From NCBI GenBank assembly GCA_036378175.1, contig DASUWY010000033.1:1-64000 (forward strand): a stretch of DNA of 64,000 nucleotides, written 5' to 3'. The translations under genes were made by a program, and so were the position numbers. The notes below the pieces were generated by a model. It searched no databases. It saw only the letters and a list, made by a program, of their open reading frames with translations, and was not told the DNA's origin. The DNA comes from Thermoleophilaceae bacterium (GTDB lineage Bacteria; Actinomycetota; Thermoleophilia; Solirubrobacterales; Thermoleophilaceae). Shown here piece after piece: positions 1 to 7,508 of this stretch (positions are counted from its first letter, which is position 1; every line of letters begins with the position of its first letter).

Positions 1-339
1 GCGGTCCAACCGAGGCAAACCCAGTCAGCGTCAGCGGCTCGGAACGGAGTCATTTGCAGCGATTTTGATGATCTGAGGTGCCCTCCGGTGGACCCGGTCG
101 AGACAATGAAATTCGCTCTCGTAGCGGGGGTCGAGGGTTCGGATCCCTCCGTCGGCTTACGTAAATGCCTGTCCGGCCCCCCGTATTTCGGTCCACCTCT
201 CCTGTCGTAGTTCCGGCAAGTGAGAGCCCGAATGGAGGGAGGATGGCGAGAGCGAAGCGCTATCGCGCTCAGCGTATAGCCGCAAAACTCCGCAATGCCG
301 CCTCGGGCCTGCTCGGGACCGTTCTGGCGGTCAAGCGAA
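1..339. other. Left edge without a recognised gene
   Basis: No convincing protein gene. A reading frame from about 165 to 401 runs across the tRNA gene on the other strand and codes for the usual antisense-tRNA peptide, so it is not real. At 133-149 there is a 5-bp stem with a 7-base loop (GAGGG / TTCGGAT / CCCTC) that resembles a tRNA T-arm, followed by a 7-base acceptor-like strand. No matching 5' acceptor strand lies inside the window and the loop lacks the conserved A58, so it is not called as a tRNA or tmRNA. Confidence 0.6.
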
Positions 340-412
<73 letters not shown>

Positions 413-478
413 CGGCGGGCCGAGTCTAGATCATTGTTTTGGGCATGAAGTCGGGAGCTTTTGGGGAGCATTCCCTGA

Positions 479-967
479 GTGCTGATCGCCGTTGTCTCAG
501 ACACTCACCTGCCGCGCGGCGCGCGGCGCATCCCCGACGAGTGCCTGCGGCACATGGCGGGCGCGGACCTCATCCTCCACGCCGGCGACTTCGTCTCGCT
601 CGCGGCGCTCGAGCAGATCGAGTCGCTCGGGCCGCCGCTCGTCGCGGTGCATGGCAACGTCGACTCGATGGACCTACGCCGGAGGCTCCCAGGCGAGCAA
701 ACGGTGGACGCTGCCGGCGTGCAGATCGGCATGATCCACGACGCCGGACCGTCACGCGGGCGCATCGAGCGGATGCGCGCACGCTTCCCGGACGCGGCGG
801 CCGTGGTGTACGGCCACTCGCACATCCCGCTGCACGAGGAGAGCCACGGCTTCCAGCTCTTCAACCCGGGTAGCCCGACCGATCGCCGCCGCCAGCCGCG
901 GCACACGATGGGCCTCGCGCGCGTAACTGACGGACGCGTGGAGTTCGAGCTCATCGCGCTCGACTGA
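479..967 (+). CDS. YfcE/MJ0936-type metallophosphoesterase
   Basis: A 162-residue single-domain phosphodiesterase. The calcineurin-like metal-binding motifs appear in order: D8-x-H10, GD at 36-37, GN at 59-60 and GHSH at 112-115, near the usual family size. YfcE-type enzymes hydrolyse phosphodiesters with a two-metal centre; the natural substrate here is unknown. The start is a GTG directly followed by the hydrophobic first strand (LIAVVSDTH), so no longer form is likely. It is cytosolic (no signal peptide) and lies 23 bp upstream of the RNase Z gene on the same strand, so the two are probably cotranscribed. Confidence 0.85.
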   Translation: MLIAVVSDTHLPRGARRIPDECLRHMAGADLILHAGDFVSLAALEQIESLGPPLVAVHGNVDSMDLRRRLPGEQTVDAAGVQIGMIHDAGPSRGRIERMRARFPDAAAVVYGHSHIPLHEESHGFQLFNPGSPTDRRRQPRHTMGLARVTDGRVEFELIALD

Positions 968-990
968 CCCTCCCCATAACCTGCGGAGCC

Positions 991-1977
991 ATGGACCTCG
1001 ACGTGCTCTTCGTCGGCACCGCGGGCTCGGCGCCCACCGCCCGCCGCGGGCTGCCCGCCACGCTCGTGCGCCGCGGCGGCGACCGGCTGCTCTTCGACTG
1101 CGGCGAGGGCACGCAGCGGCAGCTGCTGCGCTCCGTAGGGCTGCTCGAGCTCGAGGAGATCTTCATCAGCCACTTCCACGCGGACCACTTCCTCGGCCTG
1201 CCCGGCCTGCTCAAGACGTTCGGCCTGCGCGGCCGCGAGCAGCCGCTCTCGATCTACGGCCCGCCCGGCCTGCGCGCCATGTACCACGCGCTCTATCCGG
1301 TGATGGGGAAGACGGGCTTCGAGGTGCAGATCGTGGAGCTCGAGCCCAACGAGGAGCTGCGGCGCGACGGCTACCTGGTGGCCGCGTTCCAGGTCGACCA
1401 CCGGGTGGCGGCCTACGGCTACGCGCTGATCGAAGACGAGCGCCCCGGCCGCTTCGACGAGCGGCGAGCGCGCGAGCTCGGCATTCAGCCGGGACCGGAC
1501 TTCGGGCGGCTCCAGCGGGGCGAGCAGGTGGGGGAGGTGCGCCCCGAGCACGTGCTTGGCGAGGCGCGCGCCGGGCGCAAGGTGGTGATCGCGGGCGACA
1601 CGGCTCCGTGCCACATGACCGAGCTCGTGTCCCACGGCGCCGACCTCCTGGTGCACGAGGCCACCTTCTCGATGGAGGAAGCCGCCCGCGCACGGGAGAC
1701 CGGACACTCCACGGCGCGCGGCGCGGCGGAGCTGGCAGCGAAGGCGGAGGTGAAGCTGCTCGCGCTCACCCACATCTCCCAGCGCTACGGGGGCAAGGAG
1801 CTGCGGGACGAGGCGCGGCAGGTGTTCGAGAACACGATCGTGCCGAGGGATTTTGATCGCGTCGAGGTTCCTTTCCCCGAGCGCGGTGAGCCGGTGCATC
1901 TCCGCTGGCAGGACGAGGTGGCAGGTCGCAAGTCGCAGGTCGCAGGCACCGTTGACAATAGAGAAAGTGAGTGCTAA
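991..1977 (+). CDS. rnz: Ribonuclease Z
   Basis: A metallo-beta-lactamase-fold tRNA 3'-processing endonuclease of 328 residues, close to the usual short-form length. The signature HFHADH is at 61-66. Downstream are the conserved GDT (in VVIAGDTAPC) and HEATF motifs and a C-terminal LTHIS segment. RNase Z cuts tRNA precursors after the discriminator base, which matters where CCA is not encoded, as in the nearby tRNA-Arg. GGAG lies just upstream of the ATG. The last codons contain a heptamer repeat cluster (1921-1948), and the stop codon overlaps the promoter of the following tetR gene. Confidence 0.93.
   Translation: MDLDVLFVGTAGSAPTARRGLPATLVRRGGDRLLFDCGEGTQRQLLRSVGLLELEEIFISHFHADHFLGLPGLLKTFGLRGREQPLSIYGPPGLRAMYHALYPVMGKTGFEVQIVELEPNEELRRDGYLVAAFQVDHRVAAYGYALIEDERPGRFDERRARELGIQPGPDFGRLQRGEQVGEVRPEHVLGEARAGRKVVIAGDTAPCHMTELVSHGADLLVHEATFSMEEAARARETGHSTARGAAELAAKAEVKLLALTHISQRYGGKELRDEARQVFENTIVPRDFDRVEVPFPERGEPVHLRWQDEVAGRKSQVAGTVDNRESEC
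1921..1948. repeat. Heptamer tandem repeat cluster 1
   Basis: Four consecutive 7-base units, GCAGGTC, GCAAGTC, GCAGGTC and GCAGGCA, fall in the last codons of rnz. The period is exactly seven, so the repeat is not a codon-level (multiple of three) repeat even though it is translated. It is one of seven such clusters in the window. Confidence 0.8.
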
Positions 1978-1980
1978 CTT
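1952..1980 (+). promoter_or_regulatory. Promoter of the tetR-type gene
   Basis: A perfect -35 hexamer TTGACA (1952-1957) is followed after 17 bp by TAACTT (1975-1980). Predicted transcription begins within a few bases of the ATG at 1991, so the transcript would be nearly leaderless. The -10 hexamer starts on the rnz stop codon and lies inside the operator at 1967-1982. Confidence 0.65.
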
Positions 1981-1982
1981 AC
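1967..1982. promoter_or_regulatory. TetR-family operator, site 1
   Basis: The 16-bp imperfect palindrome GTGAGT-GCTA-ACTTAC covers the -10 hexamer of the regulator's own promoter. Its half-site and 4-bp spacing recur at 2591-2606 before the MFS pump gene. The matched pair indicates autoregulation plus control of the pump; binding itself is inferred. Confidence 0.65.
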
Positions 1983-1990
1983 TTCACGCG

Positions 1991-2563
1991 ATGGCAGCCA
2001 CGAAGACACCCAAGAAGCGCGAGCGCGGGCCGCGCATAAGCGCCGAAGAGCGGCGCGAGCTCGTGGTGGACGTGGCCGTGGCCGAGTTCGCCAAGCGCGG
2101 GCTCCACGGCACGCCGACGCAGGACATCGCCGAGGAGGCGGGGATCTCGCACGCTTACCTCTTCCGCCTCTTCCCGACGAAGACCGACCTCTTCATCGCC
2201 GTCACCGAGCGCTGCTTCCAGCAGGTGCGCAACGTGTTCGCGAGCGCTGCCGCCGGCACGGAGCCGGGGGAGGAGCGGCTCCACGCGATGGGCCACGGCT
2301 ACGTGGAGCTCCTTGCGGACCGCAACCGCCTGCTCGTGCAGCTCCAGTCCTACGCAGCGTGCGACGACGCCAGGGTCCGCAAGGCCGTGCAGCGCGGCTG
2401 GGAGGAGCTCTGGGGCTATGTGGAGCGCGAGTCCGGCGCGCACGCCGAGCAGGTGCGCGACTTCTTCGCCATGGGAATGCTCCTCACCGTGGCGGCGGCG
2501 GTCGACCTGTTCTCGATCGACGAGCGCTGGACCAAGCGGATCATCCCCGCGGACAAGACCTGA
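1991..2563 (+). CDS. TetR-family transcriptional regulator
   Basis: A 190-residue one-component repressor. The basic N-terminus is followed by a TetR helix-turn-helix at about residues 42-61 (TPTQDIAEEAGISHAYLFRL), the only well-conserved part of this family. The rest is a variable alpha-helical ligand and dimer domain. The ATG at 1991 is preferred because the reading frame upstream runs through rnz in another frame. It lies upstream of an MFS drug/metabolite exporter, and both genes carry the same 16-bp operator. The simplest reading is a repressor of itself and the pump, relieved by a pump substrate that cannot be named from sequence. Confidence 0.9.
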   Translation: MAATKTPKKRERGPRISAEERRELVVDVAVAEFAKRGLHGTPTQDIAEEAGISHAYLFRLFPTKTDLFIAVTERCFQQVRNVFASAAAGTEPGEERLHAMGHGYVELLADRNRLLVQLQSYAACDDARVRKAVQRGWEELWGYVERESGAHAEQVRDFFAMGMLLTVAAAVDLFSIDERWTKRIIPADKT

Positions 2564-2590
2564 CCACCCTTTTTTTCATCAGAAAAGTGA

Positions 2591-2606
2591 GTAAGCACAC
2601 ACTTAC
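2591..2606. promoter_or_regulatory. TetR-family operator, site 2
   Basis: GTAAGC-ACAC-ACTTAC matches site 1 in half-site sequence and in the 4-bp spacer. It sits between the regulator and the MFS gene, upstream of the ribosome-binding site GGAAGGAG at about 2613-2620. This suggests a second regulated promoter for the pump, although no clear -35/-10 pair is visible. Confidence 0.6.
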
Positions 2607-2628
2607 ATCAGCGGAAGGAGAAGCTCCC

Positions 2629-4038
2629 ATGAAGTCCCGGACCAAAAACGGCGGCTGGACCTTCGCGATCGTGTCGATCGCCCTCTTCATGGTCGTCCTC
2701 GACAACCTCGTGGTGACGAACGCGCTGCCGAGCATCAAGCGCGATCTCGGCGCCACCATTCAGCAGCTCGAGTGGACGGTGAACGCGTACACTCTCAGCT
2801 ACGCGGTGCTGCTTCTCACGGGCGCGGCGCTCGGGGACCGCTTCGGGCGCCGGCGCGTGTTCTCATTCGGGCTAGCCCTCTTCACGCTCGCCTCGGCTGC
2901 CGCCGCTCTCGCGCCGAGCACATCGGCGCTGATCGCGGCGCGAGCCATTCAGGGTATCGGCGCGGCGGTGGTCACGCCGCTCACGCTCACCCTGCTGAGC
3001 GAGGCAGTGCCGGCTGAGAAGCGCGGCCTGGCGCTCGGCGCCTGGTCGGGGATCAGCGGTCTGGCCGTCGCCCTCGGCCCGGTGGTGGGCGGCGCGGTGG
3101 TCACCGGCATCTCGTGGCACTGGATCTTCTGGCTGAACGTCCCGATCGGCGCGGTGGCCGCGCCGCTCGCTTTCGCCCGGCTGAACGAGAGCTACGGCGA
3201 GTCGCGCGGCCTCGACCTGCGGGGCGTCGCCCTCGCGAGCGCCGGGCTGCTCGGCGTGGTGTACGGGATCGTCCACGCATCATCGGCCGGCTGGACGGAC
3301 CTGACGGTGCTCGGCCCGATCGCCCTCGGCGCGGTGGTGCTCGCCGGCTTCGTGGCCTGGGAGCTGCGCGCTCCCGCGCCGATGCTGCCGATGAGCTTCT
3401 TCCGCTCGCGCGCGTTCAGCGCCACCAATGGCGTGTCGATCGCCATGTACTTCGGCACCTTCGGCTCGGTGTTCCTGCTCGCCCAGTTCTTCCAGGTCGC
3501 GCAGGGCTACTCCGCCCTTCAGTCCGGCCTGCGGATCCTGCCGTGGACCGTGATGCCGATCTTCATCGCGCCGCTCGCGGGCGCGCTGTCCGATCGCGTC
3601 GGCGGCCGTCCGCTCATGGCGGCCGGATTGGCGCTCCAGGGCGCTGGCCTCGCATGGCTGGCCGCGACGACCAGCCCGACGGTTGCGTATATCCACCTCG
3701 TGCCCGGCTTCGTGATGGCCGGCACCGGCATGGCCCTGGTGTTCGCGCCGGCGGCCAACACGGTGCTCGCGGCGGTGCGCCCCAAGCAGGCGGGCCAGGC
3801 GTCGGGCGCCACCAACGCGATGCGCGAGCTGGGCGGCGTGCTCGGCGTCAGCGTGCTCGCGACGGTGTTCTCCGGCTCGGGCGGGTACCTCTCGCCGCAG
3901 AACTACGTGGACGGGCTGATCCCGGCGATCACCGTGGGATCCATCGTGCTGTTCGCCGGAGCGCTGGTGGCGCTGCTCGTGCCGTCGGCGAGGTCGGAGG
4001 CCGGAGATCGGAGGCCGGAGGCGGTCGTGACCGTCTGA
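2629..4038 (+). CDS. MFS transporter, DHA2 (EmrB/QacA) family
   Basis: A 469-residue inner-membrane exporter. The N-terminal motif LDNLVVTNALPSIKRDL is the DHA2 signature (LDxTVVNVALP type), followed by the loop GALGDRFGRRRVF-like motif A (here GAALGDRFGRRRV). The length fits a 14-helix proton antiporter. The strong ribosome-binding site GGAAGGAG 9 bases upstream fixes the ATG. It is controlled, by inference, by the adjacent TetR protein through the 2591-2606 operator. Substrate is unknown; drugs, lipids or metabolites are all possible. The 3' end contains a heptamer repeat cluster and overlaps the oppositely oriented apbE gene by 136 bp. Confidence 0.9.
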   Translation: MKSRTKNGGWTFAIVSIALFMVVLDNLVVTNALPSIKRDLGATIQQLEWTVNAYTLSYAVLLLTGAALGDRFGRRRVFSFGLALFTLASAAAALAPSTSALIAARAIQGIGAAVVTPLTLTLLSEAVPAEKRGLALGAWSGISGLAVALGPVVGGAVVTGISWHWIFWLNVPIGAVAAPLAFARLNESYGESRGLDLRGVALASAGLLGVVYGIVHASSAGWTDLTVLGPIALGAVVLAGFVAWELRAPAPMLPMSFFRSRAFSATNGVSIAMYFGTFGSVFLLAQFFQVAQGYSALQSGLRILPWTVMPIFIAPLAGALSDRVGGRPLMAAGLALQGAGLAWLAATTSPTVAYIHLVPGFVMAGTGMALVFAPAANTVLAAVRPKQAGQASGATNAMRELGGVLGVSVLATVFSGSGGYLSPQNYVDGLIPAITVGSIVLFAGALVALLVPSARSEAGDRRPEAVVTV

Positions 4039-4796
4039 CCGGCTTCGAGGCTTGCTGCCACCGATCCGCCTGGGCAGTAGTCGAGGAATCCCGGGGTGGT
4101 GAGCACGCGGTCGTCGTCGAGGACCGTCATGGCCTCGAAGCCAGCCAGCGATGCAGTCCAGGCCGGGCCTCGCCGGCCCATCGCGAGAGCCGCCGTCGCG
4201 AAAGCGTCGGCGGCTCCGAGTGTCGGGGCCACGACGGTCACGGACAGCGTGCCGGCCGGTGGCCGGCCGGTCTGCGGATCCAGCACGTGCTGCCCGCGTT
4301 CGTACGCCCCCGAGGTGGCGACCGCTCCGTCGCGCAACACGACAACCCCCGCCAAACGGTCTGCCAGCCGGGGATGCTGAATGCCGATCCGCCACGGCGC
4401 GCCCCCTCGGACCACAACGTCACCGCCCGCGTTGATCCAGAAGCGCCTTGCGCCGGCCCGCTCGAGCACGCCCGCCGCTCGGTCCACCGCCCAGCCCTTC
4501 ACGAACCCGGACGGATCCAGATGCCCGCCCGCACGGATGTCGAAGAAGCCGTCGCTGGCCAGGCGGAACGCCTCGCAGCGTTCAACCACCTCGCGCACGT
4601 CGGGGTCGGCAGCTTCGAGCGTGATCTCGCCACGGTCGAGCCGCGACACCTGGCTGTCGTTTCGGTAGGTGCTGAAGGTGGCGTCGACGTGGTGCAGCCA
4701 CTCGAACACGTCGTCCACGGCGCATGGTGCGATCGCGTCTGGCACCGCGATCGACACGGGCATCCCCATCACGTGCTCCATTCGGTGCTCAGCCAC
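3903..4796 (-). CDS. apbE: FAD:protein FMN transferase (ApbE family)
   Basis: Transfers FMN from FAD to a threonine of a target protein, outside the cytoplasmic membrane in known cases. Family motifs are visible: DPSGFVKGWAVD around 94-105, INAGGD at 121-126 and HVLDPQTGRP at 170-179. Total length is 297 residues, but conserved sequence ends near residue 240 (FLDYCP), and the tail overlaps the MFS gene. A GTG start at 4796 overlaps the upstream gene by 8 bases; an ATG at 4781 is an alternative. No signal peptide is seen. The upstream neighbour is an FMN-binding protein with an SGAT acceptor motif, its likely substrate. Confidence 0.9.
   Translation of the reverse strand: MAEHRMEHVMGMPVSIAVPDAIAPCAVDDVFEWLHHVDATFSTYRNDSQVSRLDRGEITLEAADPDVREVVERCEAFRLASDGFFDIRAGGHLDPSGFVKGWAVDRAAGVLERAGARRFWINAGGDVVVRGGAPWRIGIQHPRLADRLAGVVVLRDGAVATSGAYERGQHVLDPQTGRPPAGTLSVTVVAPTLGAADAFATAALAMGRRGPAWTASLAGFEAMTVLDDDRVLTTPGFLDYCPGGSVAASLEAGQTVTTASGLRSPASDLADGTSSATSAPANSTMDPTVIAGISPST
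3992..4026. repeat. Heptamer tandem repeat cluster 2
   Basis: Four 7-base units, GGTCGGA, GGCCGGA, GATCGGA and GGCCGGA, and a partial fifth (GGCGGTC) end four codons before the MFS stop codon, in the overlap with apbE. The exact seven-base period shows it is not a codon repeat. Confidence 0.75.
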
Positions 4797-5199
4797 GGGC
4801 GCGATCGATCGCCGACTGCAGTGACGAGATGTAGCTCGTGCTCGTCCCGGTGGCGCCCGACACCAGATGTATGTGGGCGCTGCCGGCGCGGAGAGCTTCC
4901 TCGTGGAGGATGGGGATGGCGCGATCGTTCAGCGCCCTGGTGTGCGCGTTGTCGTTCGCCACGAGGATCTCCCGCACGGACACCAGGCGGCCTCGGCGCA
5001 CGAACGCGCGGACCTGGATGGTGGTGTAGTGCGTGCTGATGGCGAGCCCTGTGGCGGCGCGCGCGCCTGCAATGCGCGGCGCCGGCTGCGGATGCGCCGG
5101 CGGTCGCGCGGTCGCTCGGTGCGGCGGGTGCGTGCGGTAACTCACGAGCGCGATCACCGCGGCCACGGTCACCACGAGCGCGACGACGGTCCGGCGCAT
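4789..5199 (-). CDS. Membrane-anchored FMN-binding domain protein
   Basis: A 136-residue protein with an N-terminal membrane anchor (residues 4-20), a proline-rich linker (about 24-42) and a compact FMN_bind-type domain. The flavin attachment motif SGAT is at 114-117, so Thr117 is the predicted residue for covalent FMN linkage by ApbE, and the family ending TSYISSLQSAI follows. The start overlaps the stop of the reductase gene (ATGA). The predicted role is a one- or two-electron carrier on the outer face of the membrane, taking electrons from the haem-containing reductase encoded upstream. The partner assignments are inference from gene order. Confidence 0.85.
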   Translation of the reverse strand: MRRTVVALVVTVAAVIALVSYRTHPPHRATARPPAHPQPAPRIAGARAATGLAISTHYTTIQVRAFVRRGRLVSVREILVANDNAHTRALNDRAIPILHEEALRAGSAHIHLVSGATGTSTSYISSLQSAIDRARG

Positions 5200-6560
5200 C
5201 AGAACGCGAACCGCTCGGTGAAGATGTGGCTCGCCGGCAGCCCCGCCGCGAGCAGGCTCGCGCGTGTGACCTCAACCATCCGCGGCGAGCCGCAGACGAA
5301 GGCATCACGCTCGGCGATGTCCGGGATCAGTCGAGTGAGCGACTCAACGGACACATCGCCCTCCGGCCCCACAACGAAATGCACGTCGGCCCCGCGCGTG
5401 CGCCCAAGCTGCTCGAGCTCGCCGCGGAAGACGAGGTCGTCGGCGCGCGCCACCCGATACACGAGCGCGATCTCGCCGTGTCGAGCAGGGAGCGACTCGA
5501 GCAGCGCGCGAATTGGCGTGATGCCCGATCCGCCCGCTATCAGCGCCACGCGTGGCCGCCGCCTGACTTGTGCGGTGAACGAGCCGTACGGACCCTCCGC
5601 AAGGATGCGCGCTCCCGGGCGCAGAGCACGAAGTCCCGCGGTGAAGTCGCCGCTGTCCTTCACGGTGATGCGCAGGCGCCGGCCATCGGGGGGAGCCGAC
5701 AGCGAGAACGGGTGCGCCTGCCACCAGCGGCCTCGGGTGAGGAAGCGCCAGAGGAAGAACTGGCCGGGTACCGCGCCGAGCCCCTCCAGGTCGCGCCCGG
5801 TGATTTCGATCGACACGACGCCCGGCGCCTCCTCGACCACGCGCGCGACGCGCAGCCGGTGACGTGCGCCGCGAACCAGCGGAAGCACAACCCGGAACAG
5901 CACGAGCGCACTGAGCGTGAAGAGGTACAACGCGGTCCAGTAAGCGCGAGCCGCCGGGTTGCCCACGAAGTCCTTGCCCGTCGCGATCTGGTGACTGAAC
6001 GCCAGCGCGATCGCCAGGTAGCTGTAGAGATGTACGAAGTACCACGTCTCGTAGCGGAGGCGGCGGCGCACGATCACCGCCGACGTTACGCCCACCGCCA
6101 CCAGCAGCGCGAGCCCGGCCGTGGCCGTGATCACTCCTGGATAGCTGGAGATGAGCCGCCCGGCCTCACGCGGAAGCGAGACGCCATCGCCCACGGTGAG
6201 CCCCGCTGTCGTGAGCGCGGTATGGGCGAGCAGCAGCACGAGGCAAGCACGCGCGGCTCGCTTGTGCCAGCCGGTGAGCCGGTCGAAGCCGGCCAGCCGC
6301 TCGAGAACGGGTATGCGCGCGAGCAGCAGGACCGCCACGAGCGCCAGGTAGGCGCCGAGCAGTGCCGCCAGCCGGCCGGCGGTCGTGAGAGCGTCGGCCG
6401 TGTCGTGCACGTCGGTGAGCCCGCCCGCGCGCAACCACAGCGCGACGATCACCACCACGTTCACGGCACCCACGGCAGCGGCGATGGCGCGCATGGTCGG
6501 GCGCGGGAGGCGAGCGCCGATCGGAGAGTGCACGACGGCGGAGTGCTCCATTCGCCTCAT
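5199..6560 (-). CDS. Ferric-reductase-like transmembrane protein with FAD/NAD(P) reductase domain
   Basis: A 453-residue protein with an N-terminal membrane domain of about six helices. Four histidines are arranged as in ferric reductases (H99/H113 and H177/H190), which could ligate b-type haem. The cytosolic C-terminus is a ferredoxin-reductase module with the FAD-contacting HPFSLSAPP motif and the nucleotide-binding GGSGITPIRALL motif, ending in the typical aromatic FAF. Electrons would pass from NAD(P)H via FAD and haem to the outside, plausibly to the flavinylated protein encoded next. The ATG at 6560 is chosen; an ATG at 6551 is in the same frame. Confidence 0.85.
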   Translation of the reverse strand: MRRMEHSAVVHSPIGARLPRPTMRAIAAAVGAVNVVVIVALWLRAGGLTDVHDTADALTTAGRLAALLGAYLALVAVLLLARIPVLERLAGFDRLTGWHKRAARACLVLLLAHTALTTAGLTVGDGVSLPREAGRLISSYPGVITATAGLALLVAVGVTSAVIVRRRLRYETWYFVHLYSYLAIALAFSHQIATGKDFVGNPAARAYWTALYLFTLSALVLFRVVLPLVRGARHRLRVARVVEEAPGVVSIEITGRDLEGLGAVPGQFFLWRFLTRGRWWQAHPFSLSAPPDGRRLRITVKDSGDFTAGLRALRPGARILAEGPYGSFTAQVRRRPRVALIAGGSGITPIRALLESLPARHGEIALVYRVARADDLVFRGELEQLGRTRGADVHFVVGPEGDVSVESLTRLIPDIAERDAFVCGSPRMVEVTRASLLAAGLPASHIFTERFAF

Positions 6561-6599
6561 ATGTACCCAGGCCCCAATCCGGGTACCTAGGTACGCGAG

Positions 6600-7430
6600 A
6601 TGTCGTCCCTGGGAGCCACCCGCCGCGAGACTCGCCAGCTCGAGCAGGCCCAGCCGTTTCAATGGCTGGTGCGGGCGGGCTTCGTCGCGCGGGCGATCAC
6701 CTATGGAGTGATTGGCGCGCTTGCGCTCGCACTCGCGTTCGGGGCGGGCACGATGGGCACGGCGCCGAACCAGCAGGGCGCGCTCGCCTTGATCGCTCGG
6801 AGCGCCGTCGGCCGCGCGGCAATGGTGGCGATTTGTGCCGGGTTGCTCGCGTACGCGCTCTGGAAGCTCACCCAGGGCATCTTCGGCACAGGCCCAGAGG
6901 GGGGCGGCAGCATGAAGCCGATCGATCGCGTCGGCAACTTCGCCGGCGGGCTGGTCTATCTCGGGTTCTTCGGCGTCGCGCTCCGCGTCCTCACCGGAAG
7001 CTCGGGCAACTCCACCGCGCAGCAAAAGCACGCCGCGGCCGGAGTCCTCGGGTGGCCCGGCGGGCAGGAGATCGTCGCCATCGGCGGCGGCGTGCTGATC
7101 GCGATCAGCCTCTACCAGCTGTACGACGCGCTGGGCCGCGGATTCACCGACGAGGCGAAGACGCAGCAGATGAGCCACGCCGAGCGGCGGGTCTTCGTCG
7201 TGCTGGGCTGCGTCGGACTGACGGTCCGGGCGCTCGTGTTCGCGCTCGTGGGCTACTTCTTCGTGCGCACGGCAGTCGAATTCAATCCCAACGACGCCGT
7301 CGGGCTCGACGGCGCCCTGGGCCGCCTGCATCACCAGCCCCTTGGACCGTGGATCCTCGCATTCGTGGCGGCGGGCCTGATGGTGTTCGCCGCCTACTCG
7401 CTGCTCGAGGGGCGCTACCGCCGCCTGTAG
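6600..7430 (+). CDS. DUF1206 family membrane protein
   Basis: A 276-residue integral membrane protein built from three copies of a two-helix unit. Each copy begins with a pattern like ARAITYGVIGALAL, GNFAGGLVYLGFFGVAL or GLTVRALVFALVGYFF, which is the hallmark of the DUF1206 family common in Actinobacteria and Proteobacteria. Function is unknown. It is transcribed divergently from the flavin/haem reductase operon across only about 40 bp, so the two may share a control region. Confidence 0.85.
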   Translation: MSSLGATRRETRQLEQAQPFQWLVRAGFVARAITYGVIGALALALAFGAGTMGTAPNQQGALALIARSAVGRAAMVAICAGLLAYALWKLTQGIFGTGPEGGGSMKPIDRVGNFAGGLVYLGFFGVALRVLTGSSGNSTAQQKHAAAGVLGWPGGQEIVAIGGGVLIAISLYQLYDALGRGFTDEAKTQQMSHAERRVFVVLGCVGLTVRALVFALVGYFFVRTAVEFNPNDAVGLDGALGRLHHQPLGPWILAFVAAGLMVFAAYSLLEGRYRRL

Positions 7431-7445
7431 GGCGTCCGCGGTCAC

Positions 7446-7454
7446 TGCTACTGT
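7446..7454 (+). promoter_or_regulatory. Extended -10 promoter candidate for the pyr operon
   Basis: TGC-TACTGT fits an extended -10 element with TANNNT. It would start transcription near 7461, about 48 bases before the pyrR TTG, leaving a short leader that contains the PyrR-type loop. No clear -35 hexamer is seen. Confidence 0.35.
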
Positions 7455-7473
7455 CCGCAGCGCAACTCCTTTA

Positions 7474-7499
7474 ACCCGGTCCCGCGAGGCCAGGAAGGA
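7474..7499 (+). promoter_or_regulatory. PyrR-type RNA binding site overlapping the pyrR ribosome-binding site
   Basis: The leader reads GGTCCCGCGAGGCC followed closely by GGAAGGA. This matches the known PyrR loop core (U/G-UCC-N-G-N-GAGG) and places the Shine-Dalgarno sequence in the 3' side of the same element. There is no terminator hairpin, so the likely mechanism is translational repression when PyrR with UMP or UTP binds, as described for mycobacterial pyr leaders. The site is seen directly; the mechanism is inferred by analogy. Confidence 0.65.
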
Positions 7500-7508
7500 A
7501 CGAGCAGC

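Noticed and set aside
133-156. T-arm-like stem-loop suggesting the 3' end of a tRNA or tmRNA
   Set aside because: No partner acceptor strand within the window, the loop lacks A58, and the acceptor-like strand would not give the G3-U70 pair of tmRNA.
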